Numbered from the stretch's first letter, positions 22,894 through 35,907 are shown. The stretch is DNA of 64,000 nucleotides from Multifurca ochricompacta (GCA_022496185.1 WTXG01000137.1:32806-96805); one strand, 5' to 3'. Notes: generated by a model not told the origin, from the letters alone. Numbers and translations are program-made.

Positions 22894-24332
22894 CTGGCAT
22901 TATTTACTAGTATAATCAGTAACTACTTATACTTATCATATGGAAAAAGTGGGTGAGAGGGTACTGGTGTTAGTCCAGTATAATGTAGGCTGGATTTGCA
23001 GTTGGCAATAGCATGAAGATTGACTTGTAGAGCAGAGTGAGCGCGAATAAGAGTAAATTCAATTTGAGATCTGAGTCAATGCAGACAGTTGGATGGAAGG
23101 GAATCAAACTGGATAATTGATTCAAAGTTATGGTCATTGTACACTACAAGTCATTCAGAATGAAATGCAAGGCAAAGGGGTGCGTGCATAAAAGAAGTGG
23201 AACTGTATGCCGAAAATGCAGAACAGTCATGCAATCTTATCTCCTTGGGTCTGGTCAGGCTGGTTATCCAAAATGCGCAGAAATGCACAGAACAGTCGCG
23301 CTTGTATGAAATGTGTTGAACCAAGATACCGGTACAGAGGTTCCGAGATAGCGGTCCGACATGATTGTGATCATGCGTAGATAACACAAGTAATGAGATC
23401 AAAAACACGTTCACAAATTAATTAGATACTTAGGATATACATCTAAGATCTGACATATGATCAAATCACATCATTAAATGAGATAACGAGATAATGTGTT
23501 CGTTTAATCTAGTAGCTAATATAGTACATAGAATGTATATAAACACTGTATAACTACTGTAATAAAGTAGTTGCTATCGCTCTATTGAAAGCATCTAAGC
23601 CTCGCAGCTAACAAGGTGAGATAAGATAGTGGTAAAGTAGTATCTAAAGTACAAGCCTGCGCCATGCCTGTTCCACAAAATGAAATAAAATAAGAATGTA
23701 AATAAAGAATCAAATTAATCTTCTGAACATAAATCAGCAATTATTGAGGGATCCTGAGTAGCCACAAATGAACACATTGTATCCAAGTGCGTATCTCCCA
23801 GACCGGGATGGTCCAGGCCAATTGTCCGAAATGCGCAATGCAACCAAAGAACTTGCACGCGTTTCATTTTATGGGTAACCTGGGTATCAAAACAAATATC
23901 CAGGGGTTACCCCTGCAAATCACTATGCATTTGTCAATTATTTTTGCATTCTGTGTGGTTATCTGACAGGCTTTTCATTCAATGTTCTATTACATCCTAT
24001 CTAATCATCTCTGTATATTGGGGTGGATTTTAGTTGTGCTTGTATAAAATTGACCAGAACAATAAAATAAAAATGGAATAATAAATTATCTTAATCTTCT
24101 GAGCATAAAACAAGAGTCATTGAGGGATCTTAAGCAGCCATAAATGAACACGTTGTGTATCTCCTTGGTCCGGGATGGCCCGGGCCGGATATCCGAAATG
24201 CGCGATGCAAGTAAAAAACTTGCACGCATTTAACACACACAACCCGCAGGTGACCCGTACCCGTAGCGACGGGTACGGGTATGGGTACAGGTACCAATGA
24301 AGATACCCGGGGGTTACCCCTGCTATTCACTA
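22894..24332. other. hAT F right non-coding arm
   Basis: No gene seen. AT-rich, with blocks shared with hAT G (26480-27389), including the CATTGAGGGATCCTGAGTAG-type block and the CCCGTACCCGTAGCGACGGG palindrome next to the right terminus. The sharing shows both elements are one family. Confidence 0.7.
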
Positions 24333-25603
24333 GCTCTGGCAGCGCGATTCGATTGGGATATCGAATCTTTCGATTTTAATGGTGCTTATCTAAATGGAGA
24401 ACTAGATAACAATGAAGAAATTTATATGCAAGCGCCACCTGCATATGAAAACAAAAATGGTAACACAGTTATGCGACTACGCAAGTCGCTTTATGGATTA
24501 AAACAAGCTGGAAGAAAATGGTACAACACACTCTCGCGTGCCTTAGCTGACCTGGGTTTCCGCATAAGCTATGCAGATCCAGGAGTTTTTTATATTCGCA
24601 TGGAAGGGCATTTATTAGTCCTTGCCATTCACGTCGATGACTGTGCCTTTATGGGCAGTTCAAGCAAACTGATCGCACAATATAAAGTGAAACTTAACGA
24701 CTGATATTCTATCACTGATCTAGGACCAATTCATTGGCTCCTAGGTATCAAAATCACGCATGATAGATCAGCATGAACAATTTCACTATCACAAACGTCA
24801 TATATTACTTCAATTCTTGCGCGATTCAGATTTAGCGACGTGAAACCCAACAACACTTCCATGGCACCCGGAGTTGAGTATTCTAAAAAAGATTCACTGC
24901 AAAACCCAGCCGACGCCGCCGAAATGATGAAAATTCCTTATCACGAAGCAATAGGGAGTTTGATGTATGCGTCAGTTGGTACCCAACCAGACATCGCATT
25001 CACCGTTTCGACTTTGTCGCGCTTCCTCAAAAATCCAGGCCGATTACACTGGGAAGCCGTTAAACGGATCTTCCGGTATCTTTCCAGCACTAGGAATATC
25101 AAGCTGACTTACGGCGGTGAACGTCATGATCTCATAGGGTACACAGACACAGATGGAGCCAGTCAAGAGCATAGGCATGCCATCTCTGGCTACATTTTTC
25201 TGATCGACAGCGGAGCTGTATCCTGGAGTTCAAGAAAACAAGAACTCGTAACTCTTTCCACCGCGGAATTGGAATATGTTGCCGCGACGCACGCAGCAAA
25301 AGAAGCAATATGGCTTCGCAAGCTCATAAATGAGCTTTTCCCATCTTTTATCGCATCCACCCCGCTCTATTGCGACAATCAGGCTGCGATAAAACTGGCC
25401 ATCGAGGATAATTACCATGCACAAACAAAACATATCGATATAAGATATCACTTCATTCACGATGTGATATCTAATGGCACGCTCAAACTTATCTACTGTC
25501 CTACTGACCAGATGACAGCAGATATCTTAACCAAAGCCCTTCCAAAATGGAAGGTGGATTATCACAACTCCTCCCTAGGCTTGTGTCGTGCTTGTGGGGG
25601 GAG
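24333..25603 (+). pseudogene. Copia E Pol, second part (RT and RNase H)
   Basis: Resumes the frame cut at 16516. The RT has FDWDIESFDFNGAYLNGEL, MRLRKSLYGLKQAGRKW and the variant catalytic box LAIHVDDC (about 24630), typical of copia. TGA stops at 24702 (LND*YSITDLG) and 24774 (RSA*TISL) replace Arg. From 24840 the frame is open through MYASVGTQPDIAF (about 24963) and the RNase H: GYTDTDGA, LSTAELEYVA and CDNQAAI, then the ILTKALPK tail. It ends in the 3' LTR. Confidence 0.93.
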
Positions 25604-25980
25604 TGATGGATTGCAATCCATTGACGAGCAGGAGGAGCGCAAAAGCGCACCACACTCATCTATGATTCTAGCTTCGGGCTAGAATGACTAATTTTTGGAG
25701 CACCCCTCAGGGGCGATGAACTTCTTATTCATCCTGTTGAAATAAATCTTTCATATGATTTTACAGACTATGGCCTCTTGTCTTTATTATTCTATGTTGC
25801 TGATTCAAGCATGACCAAAATTTAGCCCCTATATTACAAAGATCTTGTGTTCATATTGAAATAAGCTGTAGTGTAAAATGTATAATAAAGCTCAAAAATC
25901 GAGCAAGAAATAAGTAACAAATAAAAATTGTTTTCTTCGCACGCATCTACAAAGCCTATCTCACGCTCATAACTATACCA
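25604..25980 (+). repeat. Copia E 3' LTR
   Basis: 377 bp, preceded by a G-rich polypurine tract and followed by the GCTGC duplication. Confidence 0.93.
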
Positions 25981-27389
25981 GCTGCAGGTTTTGACAGGTA
26001 TGGGTATGGGTATACAACTCCCAACCCACCAGAAACCCGTACCCGCACAGCGGGTTTGGTGGGTATAAGTGGTCATCGGTCATTGACAAGATCAGCAGAA
26101 ATTTAATGATAAAATACATCTGTAGCAAACAAATGACAAGATTTAATTTGATGTATGCTACAGGGTTTCTGTAAATATATTCTAGTGTTATCCTATGAAA
26201 TATCAAAGCAGATCAATGGTGCAATGTAAAATAAAAGTGTTATCAGTGATCCACTCTCTTGAAAATCATGATGCAACTGTTTTATTAACGCGTGATCAAT
26301 TCTGCCAGTCTGGCACTATCTAAAATACACTCTAGACTACTTTAGACTATTCTATAATCTAATTATCAAATTAGTTTACTGAAACAAGGCCTGCGTGTAT
26401 CTACAGGCTGCATAGAGCAGTGACTACATTGCATCGCATGGACCAGCATATTGGTCTGATCTCCTTCCTATTAAGGAAGGTTGACTTAACAATCATGGCT
26501 TTGATTTTCCATTGGTCAACAAGATTGTGATCATGCATAGATAACACAACAGAAACGCATTCACAAATTAATTAGATACACAGAATATACATCTAAGATC
26601 TGACATATGATCAAATTACATCATTAAACGAGATAACGAGATAACGCATTCATTTAATCTAGTAGCTGATATAGTACATCTAAAGTACAAGCCTGCACCA
26701 TGCCTGTTCCACAAAATGAAATAAAATAATAATGTAAATAAAGAATAAACTTAATCTTCTGAACATAAATCAGCAATTATTGAGGGATCCTGAGTAGCCA
26801 CAAATGAACGCATTGTATCCAAGTGCATATCTCCTTGACCGGGACGGACCAGGCCAAGTGTCCGAAATGCGCGAAGCAAGTAAAGAACTTGCACACGTTT
26901 CATTTTATGGGTAACCTGGGTATCAAAACAAATATCCAGGGGTTACCCCTGCCAATAACTATACATTTGTCAATTATTTTTGCATTCTATGCAGTTATCT
27001 GACAGGCTTTTCATCAATGTTCTATAACATCAATCTAATCATCTTTGTATATTGGGGTGGATTTTAGTTGCACTTGTATAAAATTGAAACCAGAATAATA
27101 AAACAACAATAGAATAATGAATTATCTTAATCTTATGAATATAAAACAGGAATCTTTGAAGATCCTGAGTAGCCACAAATGAACGTGTTGTGTATCTCCT
27201 TGACTGGGATGTCCCAGGCTGGTTATCCGAAATGCGCGATGCAAGCAAAGAACTTGCACGCATTTACACACAGGTAACCCGCAGGTGACCTGCGGGTAAC
27301 CTGTGGGTTACCTGTACCCGTAGCAATGGGTACGGGTATGGGTACGGGTACCAATGAAGATACCCGGGGGTTACCCCTGCTATTCACTA

Positions 27390-27702
27390 TACGTAATCGA
27401 GTGGGCATCTACGAGATAAGAAAACAGAGTCAAGTGGGCCCAAATATACGAAAGTGGAGGGCGTAAAGCCTGGCTTCTGATAGGGTATTAAGTAAGTGTC
27501 TGGTCATAAAGATAAAGAGATAGTGGATCAAACACAGGTAAACAACAAGTCAACAAGTCCAAAGCGAGTCATGGGGACGGGAGCAGGGCACGAGACAGAT
27601 CCCAGGATGGAGACGTAATCAGAAAGTGTAGCGTAGGTGGAAGAGCTGGGTTTGCATTAGGGAGGGTGAAGAAAATAGGTGTACTCGGTGGGGTTTGTAA
27701 CA
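27390..27702 (-). repeat. D2 3' LTR, piece 3 of 3
   Basis: The inner part of the LTR A split by D1 and hAT G. It starts with the hAT duplication and ends TTTGTAACA next to the D2 polypurine tract. Confidence 0.85.
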
Positions 27703-27733
27703 TCACCCCCCCTTCTGGTTCTAGCAGACCTGG

Positions 27734-28935
27734 CTAGAAACAACTCGTACCATCATCATCCTGCACCAGCTCCAGATAATCATCAGCTACATTACAATCA
27801 TCGAGGGTGTCGTTCTCCTTGTCTGAATCCTGGGGACACCTGTGAGTGCGCAGGAACCCATATGGGCCGTGTTGCCCACACTGATAACATAAGTTGTGGA
27901 TTGGGCAGTCGAGTTTGTGATGCCCTGCATTGTGTCATAGGCACTTGCCACACCAGCCTGATGGATTGATGATCGTCGGGGCCACGCCTACACGGCAGAA
28001 AATGCAAAACCTACTCCAATGCAAGTCGCTGTGGCAATGGCAGCACCACTTGCGATTGAGAGGACAATTCCAGCTAATGTGATACTTGCTATCACATCAC
28101 CAACATGTCTCTCCTCAGGGGTTCTCATGCATGCGTGGCATTTCAAATTGGTTGGGCAGCAGCGTCAGTGCAGCCCCCAGTGATCATGGTGGAAGGGGGC
28201 GTGCATAAGTGTCTGCGTACCTCTTGGCAATGGTCTGATAGGCGTCCCCTCACTCCAATCTCTTTCAAATCTCGACCAACTCCTGTTCTACTTGGAACAT
28301 CCCGCTCATTAATCTCGTCATTCGTTTCACATGTTCCTTATATTGGGTATTGAGCATCATACACAGTGTCAGGTTCTTCCACAGTCTCATGACCTCAGCC
28401 TTGAGACACGGAAGACGCATGTCGTTCAGGACCTCATCAATTGCGAAGGCCCAGGAATCTTCTGCAGCGAGGTGCGTGAGCTGCTCATCGCTCATGGTGT
28501 GGTGGAGACGGCCTGTATACCTTTCCTCCAGATAGACTGGTGCCCCGTAGATGGGGCTGTTCTTCTTCATGCATCCCACAACATCCATACCTCCGTTTGT
28601 ATAGAAGATGTACTTGGCTATTGCAACTGTTCCATCTGCCATGGTGATCTCCAGCGGGTAGTACATCGAGGAGTTAGGGTTATTAGTGAAAAACAGGAAC
28701 TCAGGGGCTTCATCATCTAGTTCCATACCCAAGAGATCGTTTGGGTGGGGCTCTTCACAATGGTCGAAGTCGTCGTTGGGGTTGGGAGACTGGTTCTTGG
28801 TGCAGGCTTCTGCAGCCTCGTAGTCAATGGGAGAGGAAGGACGGGTAGAGGGATGGGCGGATGGGAAGTTCTCCATGACGACAGTGGAAGATGTGAAAGC
28901 ATTGACAGCGGCATTGGCAGCGATGAAGGACATGA
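27734..28935 (-). pseudogene. D2 third ORF (zinc-knuckle protein)
   Basis: ATG at 28935 (MSFIAANAAVNAF). The frame is open to 28265 through PEFLFFTNNPNSS, AKYIFYTNGGMDVVGC and the helical stretch ending QVEQELVEI. The rest, down to the TAG at 27734, carries remnants of the Cys-rich zinc knuckles in shifted or stopped frames. It matches the D5 copy (48688-49875), where the knuckle part is intact. Putative nucleic-acid-binding protein, function unknown. Confidence 0.7.
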
Positions 28936-29009
28936 TGGATTGGATGGTAGTAGAACGTTGCTGGGAGAGCATGTACTGGGGAATTCGATGGGGTCTGGGG
29001 TCACTTCTT

Positions 29010-31700
29010 CTAAGTGTTCTTGGGCACTTCTGGGTGTCGGGTATGGAACTCCGAGATAAGGACCGGGGCAAAGATATCCCCAGCTGGTTCCCACAAATTG
29101 TCAGAGTCTGGGAATCCCTTCCACTTAATTAGGTAGTGGAGTTTGTGCCCTCGGCCTTTTCGCATGGAGTCTAGAATATGCTCCACTTCCCACTCCGCTT
29201 CTCCATCGATAAGGTCAGGTGGAGGTCTCGAGAAGTTCTCTCCATGCATGGAGGTCTCCTTGTATGGGGTCAGAAGTCTGGCATGGAAGATGGGGTGGAT
29301 CTTCCATTTTGGCGGCAGTTGTAATTCATAGGACACATCTGACAGCTTCCGTGTGATCTGGAAGGGTCCATGACGTCGGGGTGCCAATTTGGCTGAGGGG
29401 TGTGACATGTGGATGTTTCTTCCCTTGAGCCATACCCAGTCATTGGTTCGATAAGGTGTGAATGTTCCTGGGTGTGCTGATAAGAGCTGTTGTGCCTTTT
29501 GTTACAACCACTGCTGAGCCTCCCCACTTTCTTCACCCTTCCCAATGAGAATCCCTCCTTACCGCCTACCTTACACTTCTTGATCACGTCTCCATCATGG
29601 AACCCGTCACATGCCCTATGTCCATCCCCATGACTCAGTTTGTACATATTGACTTGATGTTTACCCATGTTTGCCTCTTATCGCTTGATCTTCTTATCTT
29701 ATGATCGGACACTTACTTAGTTCCCTATCAGAAGCCAGGCTTTACACCATCTGCTTCCGTATATTTGGGCCCACTTGACTCCATTATTGTTATCTATAGA
29801 CGCCCATCTGATTACGTATATAAGTCCACTGTAGTTACATTGTAAACCTCAGACTCGACTTATTGAATACATCAGTGTTTGTCTTCCGGACTTCCCCCTT
29901 GAAAACTCTGACTCATTTGTCTCAGTGCTTCCGGCACTTTCCACTCAACATCGTCACTAGGGAACAGCCCCTTTGACTTTGACTCATCCCTTTGAACTCC
30001 AAGGGATCCTATTGGTCCCTTATCCCAGTACACAAACTGGGCTGTTGCACAAGTTGTGTGGAACATCCCACACTGGACGTAACACCTTTGCTAGGTTTTC
30101 ATTGGCTGATCGTCATAACTCTTCCCATTGGCCAACTTGTTGGGCAACAGATGGGACATTAGTAGGCTTATCTGTCCACATTGTGCGTGGTGTCCAACCC
30201 ATGATAAGGGAGAAGGGGGTGGCCTTGGTTGTCCCATTGGGCCATGAGTTATGGGCGAACTCTGCAGTCGGTAGCCATTCTGTCCTGTCGTCCTGTCGTC
30301 CATTGCACCAGAACCGGAGGTATTGTTCTAACCATTGGTTCGTTCGTTCTGACTGTCCATCAGTTTGTGGGTGATATGCAGTGGATATGTTCTGTGTAAT
30401 GTCCAGCACCTGGCACAGGGCCTTAGCAAACATCAATGTGAACTGGGTGTCTCGGTCAGATATGATCTTCTTGGGGAGTCCATAGTGGTGATAGACATGG
30501 TTTAAGTATAGTTTCGCCACTCCCTCAGCTGTAATAGTCTCTTTGCAGGGTATGAATAGGGCTGCTTTGGAGCAGTCATGGTCAGTAATGGTGAGGATGG
30601 TGTCAAAGCCTTGTGATTCCGGTAATTTGACAATAAAGTCCATGGCAATAGTCTGAAATGGGGTCGACAAGATGGGAGTAATCGGATGTATCGGTGGGGT
30701 TGTTGGGTGTGTATTGACTTTGTTTGCTTGACATGCCACACATCCCTTTACATAGTCTTCGACATCTTTTTTCATGTTGGGCCACCAATAGTCACGTTTG
30801 GCAAGGGCATAGGTGTTGGTAATGCCGGGGTGGCCAGCAGAAGGGAGGTCGTGGTGAAAATGGATCACCCCCCTCTTAATGTTGTCGCCACTGGTGACAA
30901 CAAGTTGGTCTCTGTCTTTCCACCAGAGGTTGTCAACCTTTTTCAGATTATGTGCATCAGCCCATGAGCAACATAGTTCTTGATTCATATTTTGTGAGAC
31001 CTGCACCCATAGGTCCATATCATGGAGGCTGACTATGGCCGTTTTTGCAAATACCTCTTCTGGGAGGACGGTTATGTTGTCATTGTCATCTTCCCCTGTG
31101 TGCAGATCTGGTCTTCGTGATAATGCATCTGCTCATGCATTCTGACTCCCTGCGATGTGCTTCAGGGTGAAGTTATATTCTTCAAGCTCCAGAACCTCTC
31201 ATGCTACATGTCAACTGATCTTGTGGGGTTCCTTCCAGTACAATAGGTTGGAATGGTCAGTGTAAATGACTGTCTTATGAGGGCTTCCCGCGAGGTAAGG
31301 TCACCAGTGTCACAATGCTTTGACTATGGCTAGGAGTTCTCTGTCCCAAATGTCATAATTTCATTTGGCAGATGAGAAGGTTTCTGAATAGTATGCCACT
31401 GGGTGAGGTATTTGTGACCCATCTCTTTGATACAATACTGCCCCATTTGCAAAGTGGGAGGTGTCCACTTCCAATTCGAAGGGGTGACTCAGATTGGGTT
31501 GAATGAGTACCAGCTCCAAGCCGACTAAGTCTCTAATTTTTGCAAATGCTTGTTGCTGTTCAGTATTCCAATGCCAGGGTACATCCTTTTTCAAGAGATC
31601 GTTTAACGGTCACGCAATACCCAAGAACCCTTTGATGAAGCGTCAGTAGAAATTGCAGAATCCAATGAAAGACTGGATGTCTTTGATGCAAGTTGGCATC
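29010..31700 (-). pseudogene. pol: D2 Pol, partial (RNase H, integrase, chromodomain)
   Basis: The chromodomain (LHYLIKWKGFPDSDNLWEP, about 29120) and the integrase C-terminus lie left of solo LTR A. The integrase core (TITDHDCSKAA, SDRDTQFTL, YHPQTDGQSER) and its zinc domain (CVACQ) lie at 30113-31018. RNase H follows, with stops such as the TGA in QNA*ADAL (about 31134). The frame reaches only the SFIGFCNFY block of the RT before hAT I starts. Dead. Confidence 0.9.
29500..30084 (+). repeat. Solo LTR A in D2 (plus orientation)
   Basis: 585 bp, TGTTACAACC...GACGTAACA, flanked by the perfect duplication CCTTT (29495-29499 and 30085-30089). Confidence 0.93.
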
Positions 31701-32836
31701 TAGGGTTTAAAGGTTCAGTTAACTTAACCGAAAAAAGACCAGGACTGAACCGGACTGAACTGAAAAAAGACTGAAAAATGGTCCCGGTTAAGGCATTTTC
31801 ACTTCATGCAGTTAACCAGTCTTACATCTTCAAGCATCCCAAAAGACCAATAAAAACACGGTCTTAACCGGTCTTAACCGGTCTTTTTATGTCATTTTAT
31901 TCATAATGCCTTTGCTGTAATATAATGCTGTCATATAATGTAGATAACATGAAAGAAGCCTGTTGAAAACTGCACAGAATGTGGATATTGATTCATTTTT
32001 GCATTTTTAAGACTTGAGGCAATCAGATGCATTCAAAATTGCTTATATAGAAATAATATTCATATAACTAGTATCCTACAAAATTTCAAGTCAGATCATG
32101 TGTCCGATCTTAAATGAGACAAGAATCAGTTGTGTTATCTATGCAAACGCAAAAAAATGCGAAAAAATGCGAAAAAAAACGCAAAATGCGGGGCGTGCCA
32201 ATCGGACCATGCATTACCTTCCTATCTAGGAAGGTAGGCTTAAGAATGCACACACACGTGTCATCAGTACAGAGATGCCAGAATCGGTCCAGCATAATTT
32301 AATTAGTACATCTCAGATCAAATCACATCATCTGCTCATTTAATTTAATAGCTGATATAGCACATCAAATGTATATAGCTTCTATAATAAAGTAGTTGCT
32401 ATCACTCTATTGAAAGCATCTAACAAGGTGAGATAGTTAGTAGTATTGTAGTATCTAAATACAAGCCTGCACCATGCGGTTCCACAACGCGCGCATTCAG
32501 GGCAGCTCTAATGGCTCAAATGTGCATCTGGAACACCTATGACTTCAATAAACTATGACTTCATGACTATAGCACTCTATATTTTTGACATAGTTACAAA
32601 TCTTTGTGCTTAAGGACTCCTAAACACTCAGGACAGACATGTTTCGAGTCACACATGCGCATTGTTAAGCCTACCTTCCTATTTAGGAAGGTGATGCATC
32701 AATTCGCTTTTTTTCGCGTTTTTTCACATCTCTATAGATTCCTTGAATGTCATCTCCATGGGACAGCTAGTATGATCATATTTGTTGTTACTATGTGGCA
32801 ATGATTGTAGAACAAAATATATTATATATGCCTAAC
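31701..32836. other. hAT I right-hand (3') non-coding arm
   Basis: No gene. It contains repeated AACCGGTCTTAACCGGTC motifs (31800-31885), runs of AATGCGAAAA (32150-32190), and two copies in opposite senses of a palindrome of the type ACCTTCCTATCTAGGAAGGT (about 32217 and 32670). Confidence 0.7.
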
Positions 32837-35800
32837 TCAGAAACATGTTACAAACTCATCTGTGGCTGTTTCCCACTCCTGATGCTCCCTATCTAAAATC
32901 AACAGATCTTCGAATTCCTTCATTTTGTGGTCAAATACTTCTTCCACCTGAGCTGAGTTCCAAGCAGCAAGGTCTCCAATATTATTCCTCCAGGTAAATT
33001 TCATGACTTGAAGCTCTTCAAAACGCATGGCACCTAATTGAGCATGGCACTTTGTGGCAATTTCACCACCAGCAGAGAAAAGGCTTCACATGGGACAGAT
33101 GATGCCTGACAAGCAAGGTAATCAATAGCAATCTGTCAAAGAGTGGGGTAAGTGTGCCCGTTGTTCTGTAAACAGTATTTATGTCTGATTTATAGGACAT
33201 CATAGAATAACATACCTGCCACCATTCGACAATGTCAGTGTCCTTGGTTACATCAGAGGGCAAGTCCTTGAGATATTGCTCTAACTCTGCCTGCCATTCA
33301 TGGTTCAAGTCCTGACTAGCTATCAATGCTAGGCAATGGCGGTCATATTCTGACAGGAGTGAGTCATTGCTTTCTAGGAGTTCAATATTCACTGCTGGCT
33401 TGTGAGTTGACACTTTTCTTCGACTCTTCCAGTATTGCTCCATCTATCATATCAAAACATGTCAGTAGAGCAGAGCAGTGTGAAAGTATATAACATACTG
33501 TATTCTCAAGTATCTGACTGCCCTCATCTTGCCAATTCTTTGTGTGCTGATTTCCAGCCCTACGTTCTGCTTCTTGTTCTTCAGCACCACCCCACGAAGC
33601 TTGATGTATGCAAGTTTGAAGTATGGATGCAATACTAGATAGAGAAGATTAGCTTAAGAGATAATTTGAACATATCCTACTCACCAAGTGCCAAAATGTA
33701 TGCGGGTTTCCTGTCAAACACGAGTAATACTTGTTTAGCTTTTCCAGTCCATCATTGATTGCAGTTTGATATTTTTTGAACTGAGGGTTGTCGGTTTTGC
33801 TTCCCAAGCTGTCTGAAGTTCTTCAATTGCAGGAAGTGCTCGCCACAGGGTTGGACGCTTTTCAGCAGAGAAGTATTGCTGTATTCTATTAGAATCCTGT
33901 CAAGTGAGGAGATCAGTAACAATGAGAATGATCAGTTACAATTATGTACTGCAATAATTTCCACTGCTTTCATAACGCGTTCCCAGTCTTGTTCAGTAAA
34001 CATGAAGGCAGACCACGGGATGTGTTTTACAACCCAGCCATCACATTGAATGGTGGTGATAGGACCATAGCGATGGTCGGCACTTGCAACAAAAAGATTG
34101 ATAGGCTATATAAGAGGGTAAGTTAGTTGAGAAAGGGTAATGGCAATATGATGCACTGTACCTGGTGAAGTTTGTGAGACCTACTCAGCATATGATAAGC
34201 AGTGCCCCATCTGACATTGCTGTGAAGTGGAATGTTGAGGGGATTTGGAATGCTGCATTCGATCTGAAGCTTGTCAAAGGCTTCAATGCATTGCCCCAAT
34301 GACTGAATCTGATGTGATATGTTAGAAGTGTGTTGACCAGGAGACAGATGGCATGAAGGACAAACCTTGATTGCCAGGGTTCAAATAGATGCGATAACGT
34401 CCAGTGATCCATTAAGCACATGGTTATTGGACAGGGATGGGTCATATTCCCAAATTGCAGTGGCTGTTTCTATGGCTGCAATCCTAGTGATATGGTCCAT
34501 GATGTCAATGTTTGTGAGATTGACGACATGAGATAAGCAACTGATGATTTGCAGCATTAATGATAACAGTATGTTGAGGAAGCAGGTACTTATGGCAACT
34601 GATTCTCATCTGCAGACCAGATGGGCAGCTTGCGTTGCTTGTGGATGGCTTCGATAGTTTCACACTTGCTTGTATTGTTTGACGTGTTGTCGAGGGTGAC
34701 AGTGAGGAGCTAGTTAGATGATCAGATAAGGTGTTGAATTGACTCAGATATCAGCTCACCTTTGATCATTTGCCATTAATTATCCCAATATGATTGCATA
34801 CACCCACAAAGTACCATCCCAAGTTCTCTCCACTATGTCCACCTGATATCATTTGGAACCCAATAACTTCAGAGTGCATGTTCCATTTTTCACCATCCAC
34901 CTCAATCCAGTGCGCAGTCACCCCAAGAAAACCTGCTTTGGTTGTGTTGACTGTCCATCCATCTGCAGTGGCAGAGATCAAGCCTGGGGCTTTCTGTAAT
35001 GCAATGGCAGTAAGTCTAACTTGCTCTTATCTAACAAACTGTTAATCACCTCAATATCTGCCTTCAGTTCCCTCAACTGTTGGACGAACTTGTTATGCAA
35101 GTGCTTTACAACATCGTTAGTTGTTGGAAGGTCGTATGAAATGGTTTGGGGCCTCATTGCAACTAGACAGTTTTGGAATGCTGTTTGCTCGCCACAGCCA
35201 GAGACTATGCACAATATTCAGTAGTGTCAAACCAGATTGGCTACATACTCACCTGATCATCAATAGCAATGAATTTAGTCACGGCATGCAGTAGATTCTT
35301 GTGTGTAAATGAAACTGGAGTGCTACCTTTGACAATGAAGTCTAGCATTCTCTGCTTTGGGCTGGGCTTCTTTCCTTTCTGTGACTCTTCCATCTCTTTC
35401 CAGATCAAACGAGGGATTGCCCAGTGCTGCTCAGTTATATTTGCTTCCTTACATAGAGTTTTATACAGATCATAATGCTTTCGAATGTGGGCACAACATG
35501 AGGAGTTCCTGCCTGTGTGGAATGCCTTTCGCTTTCCCTCCATGGCGATGAACTCTGTATCATTTCTTATCACAGGTGAGTTTATGTCATTAACAATTAG
35601 AAAATCAATAACATACCTGCATGGATTACACCATCATCCCAGCACTGTGCTAACCTCCCCATCTTTCAAAGTGAATTGAACCCTTACTCTGTCAGAGAAT
35701 ATAAGTAGAAGGTCTCTTGTTTTTTCCTTTTGTGTATTGACTTGTGCAGGAATGGATATATTGTGACGTTCATCCATTCCATCAGACTCCTTGCATACAT

Positions 35801-35869
35801 TAATTAATATTATTCACCAGTCAAATGCAAAGCTACATACCTCATTCTCGCTTTGCAGATCACCATGTG

Positions 35870-35907
<38 letters not shown>

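Larger units (their letters stand above)
16509..24340 (+). mobile_element. hAT F DNA transposon with 8-bp target duplication
   Basis: The element is 16517-24332. The duplication GCTCTGGC is perfect (16509-16516 and 24333-24340). Terminal inverted repeats are short and imperfect (TAGGGATCAGCAAGGGT against TAGTGAATAGCAGGGGT). It carries an Ac-like transposase (18128-22893). It was hit by an LTR-like insertion (about 18398-18826) and by two solo LTR A copies (21235-21829 and 22160-22746). Subterminal GGGTACGGGTATGGGTA blocks occur near both ends. Confidence 0.93.
12975..25980 (+). mobile_element. Complete Ty1/copia element E, interrupted by hAT F
   Basis: Two 377-bp LTRs (12975-13351 and 25604-25980) flank one Gag-Pol frame on the plus strand. 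The 5-bp duplication is GCTGC (12970-12974 and 25981-25985). A purine-rich tract (TTGTGGGGGGAG) precedes the 3' LTR. The presumed primer-binding site starts GGTTATGGGCCC at 13352. hAT F sits in the reverse transcriptase. Without it the element is about 5.2 kb. Six in-frame TGA codons make it inactive. Confidence 0.95.
12931..27389. mobile_element. hAT G, non-autonomous, interrupted by copia E
   Basis: The left end, TAGGGATCAGCAAGGGT, is at 12931-12974. The rest lies at 25981-27389 and ends TGCTATTCACTA, with the copia between. Without the copia it is about 1.45 kb, has no coding capacity, and matches both ends of hAT F, so it is an internal-deletion derivative of that family. The 8-bp duplication is TACATAAT (12923-12930) and TACGTAAT (27390-27397); the single mismatch is a CpG to CpA change. 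Confidence 0.88.
27703..31700 (-). mobile_element. Ty3/gypsy D2 internal region, 3' half only
   Basis: Third ORF (27734-28935), chromodomain, integrase, RNase H and the end of the RT on minus. It is truncated at 31700 by hAT I, so gag, protease, the RT core and the 5' LTR are missing. A solo LTR A (29500-30084) lies in the integrase C-terminal region. Confidence 0.9.

Noticed and set aside
31149..32190. Direct repeats in hAT I arm as a CRISPR array
   Set aside because: The A-rich GCGAAAA runs are short, uneven and without spacers of constant length; eukaryotic context.
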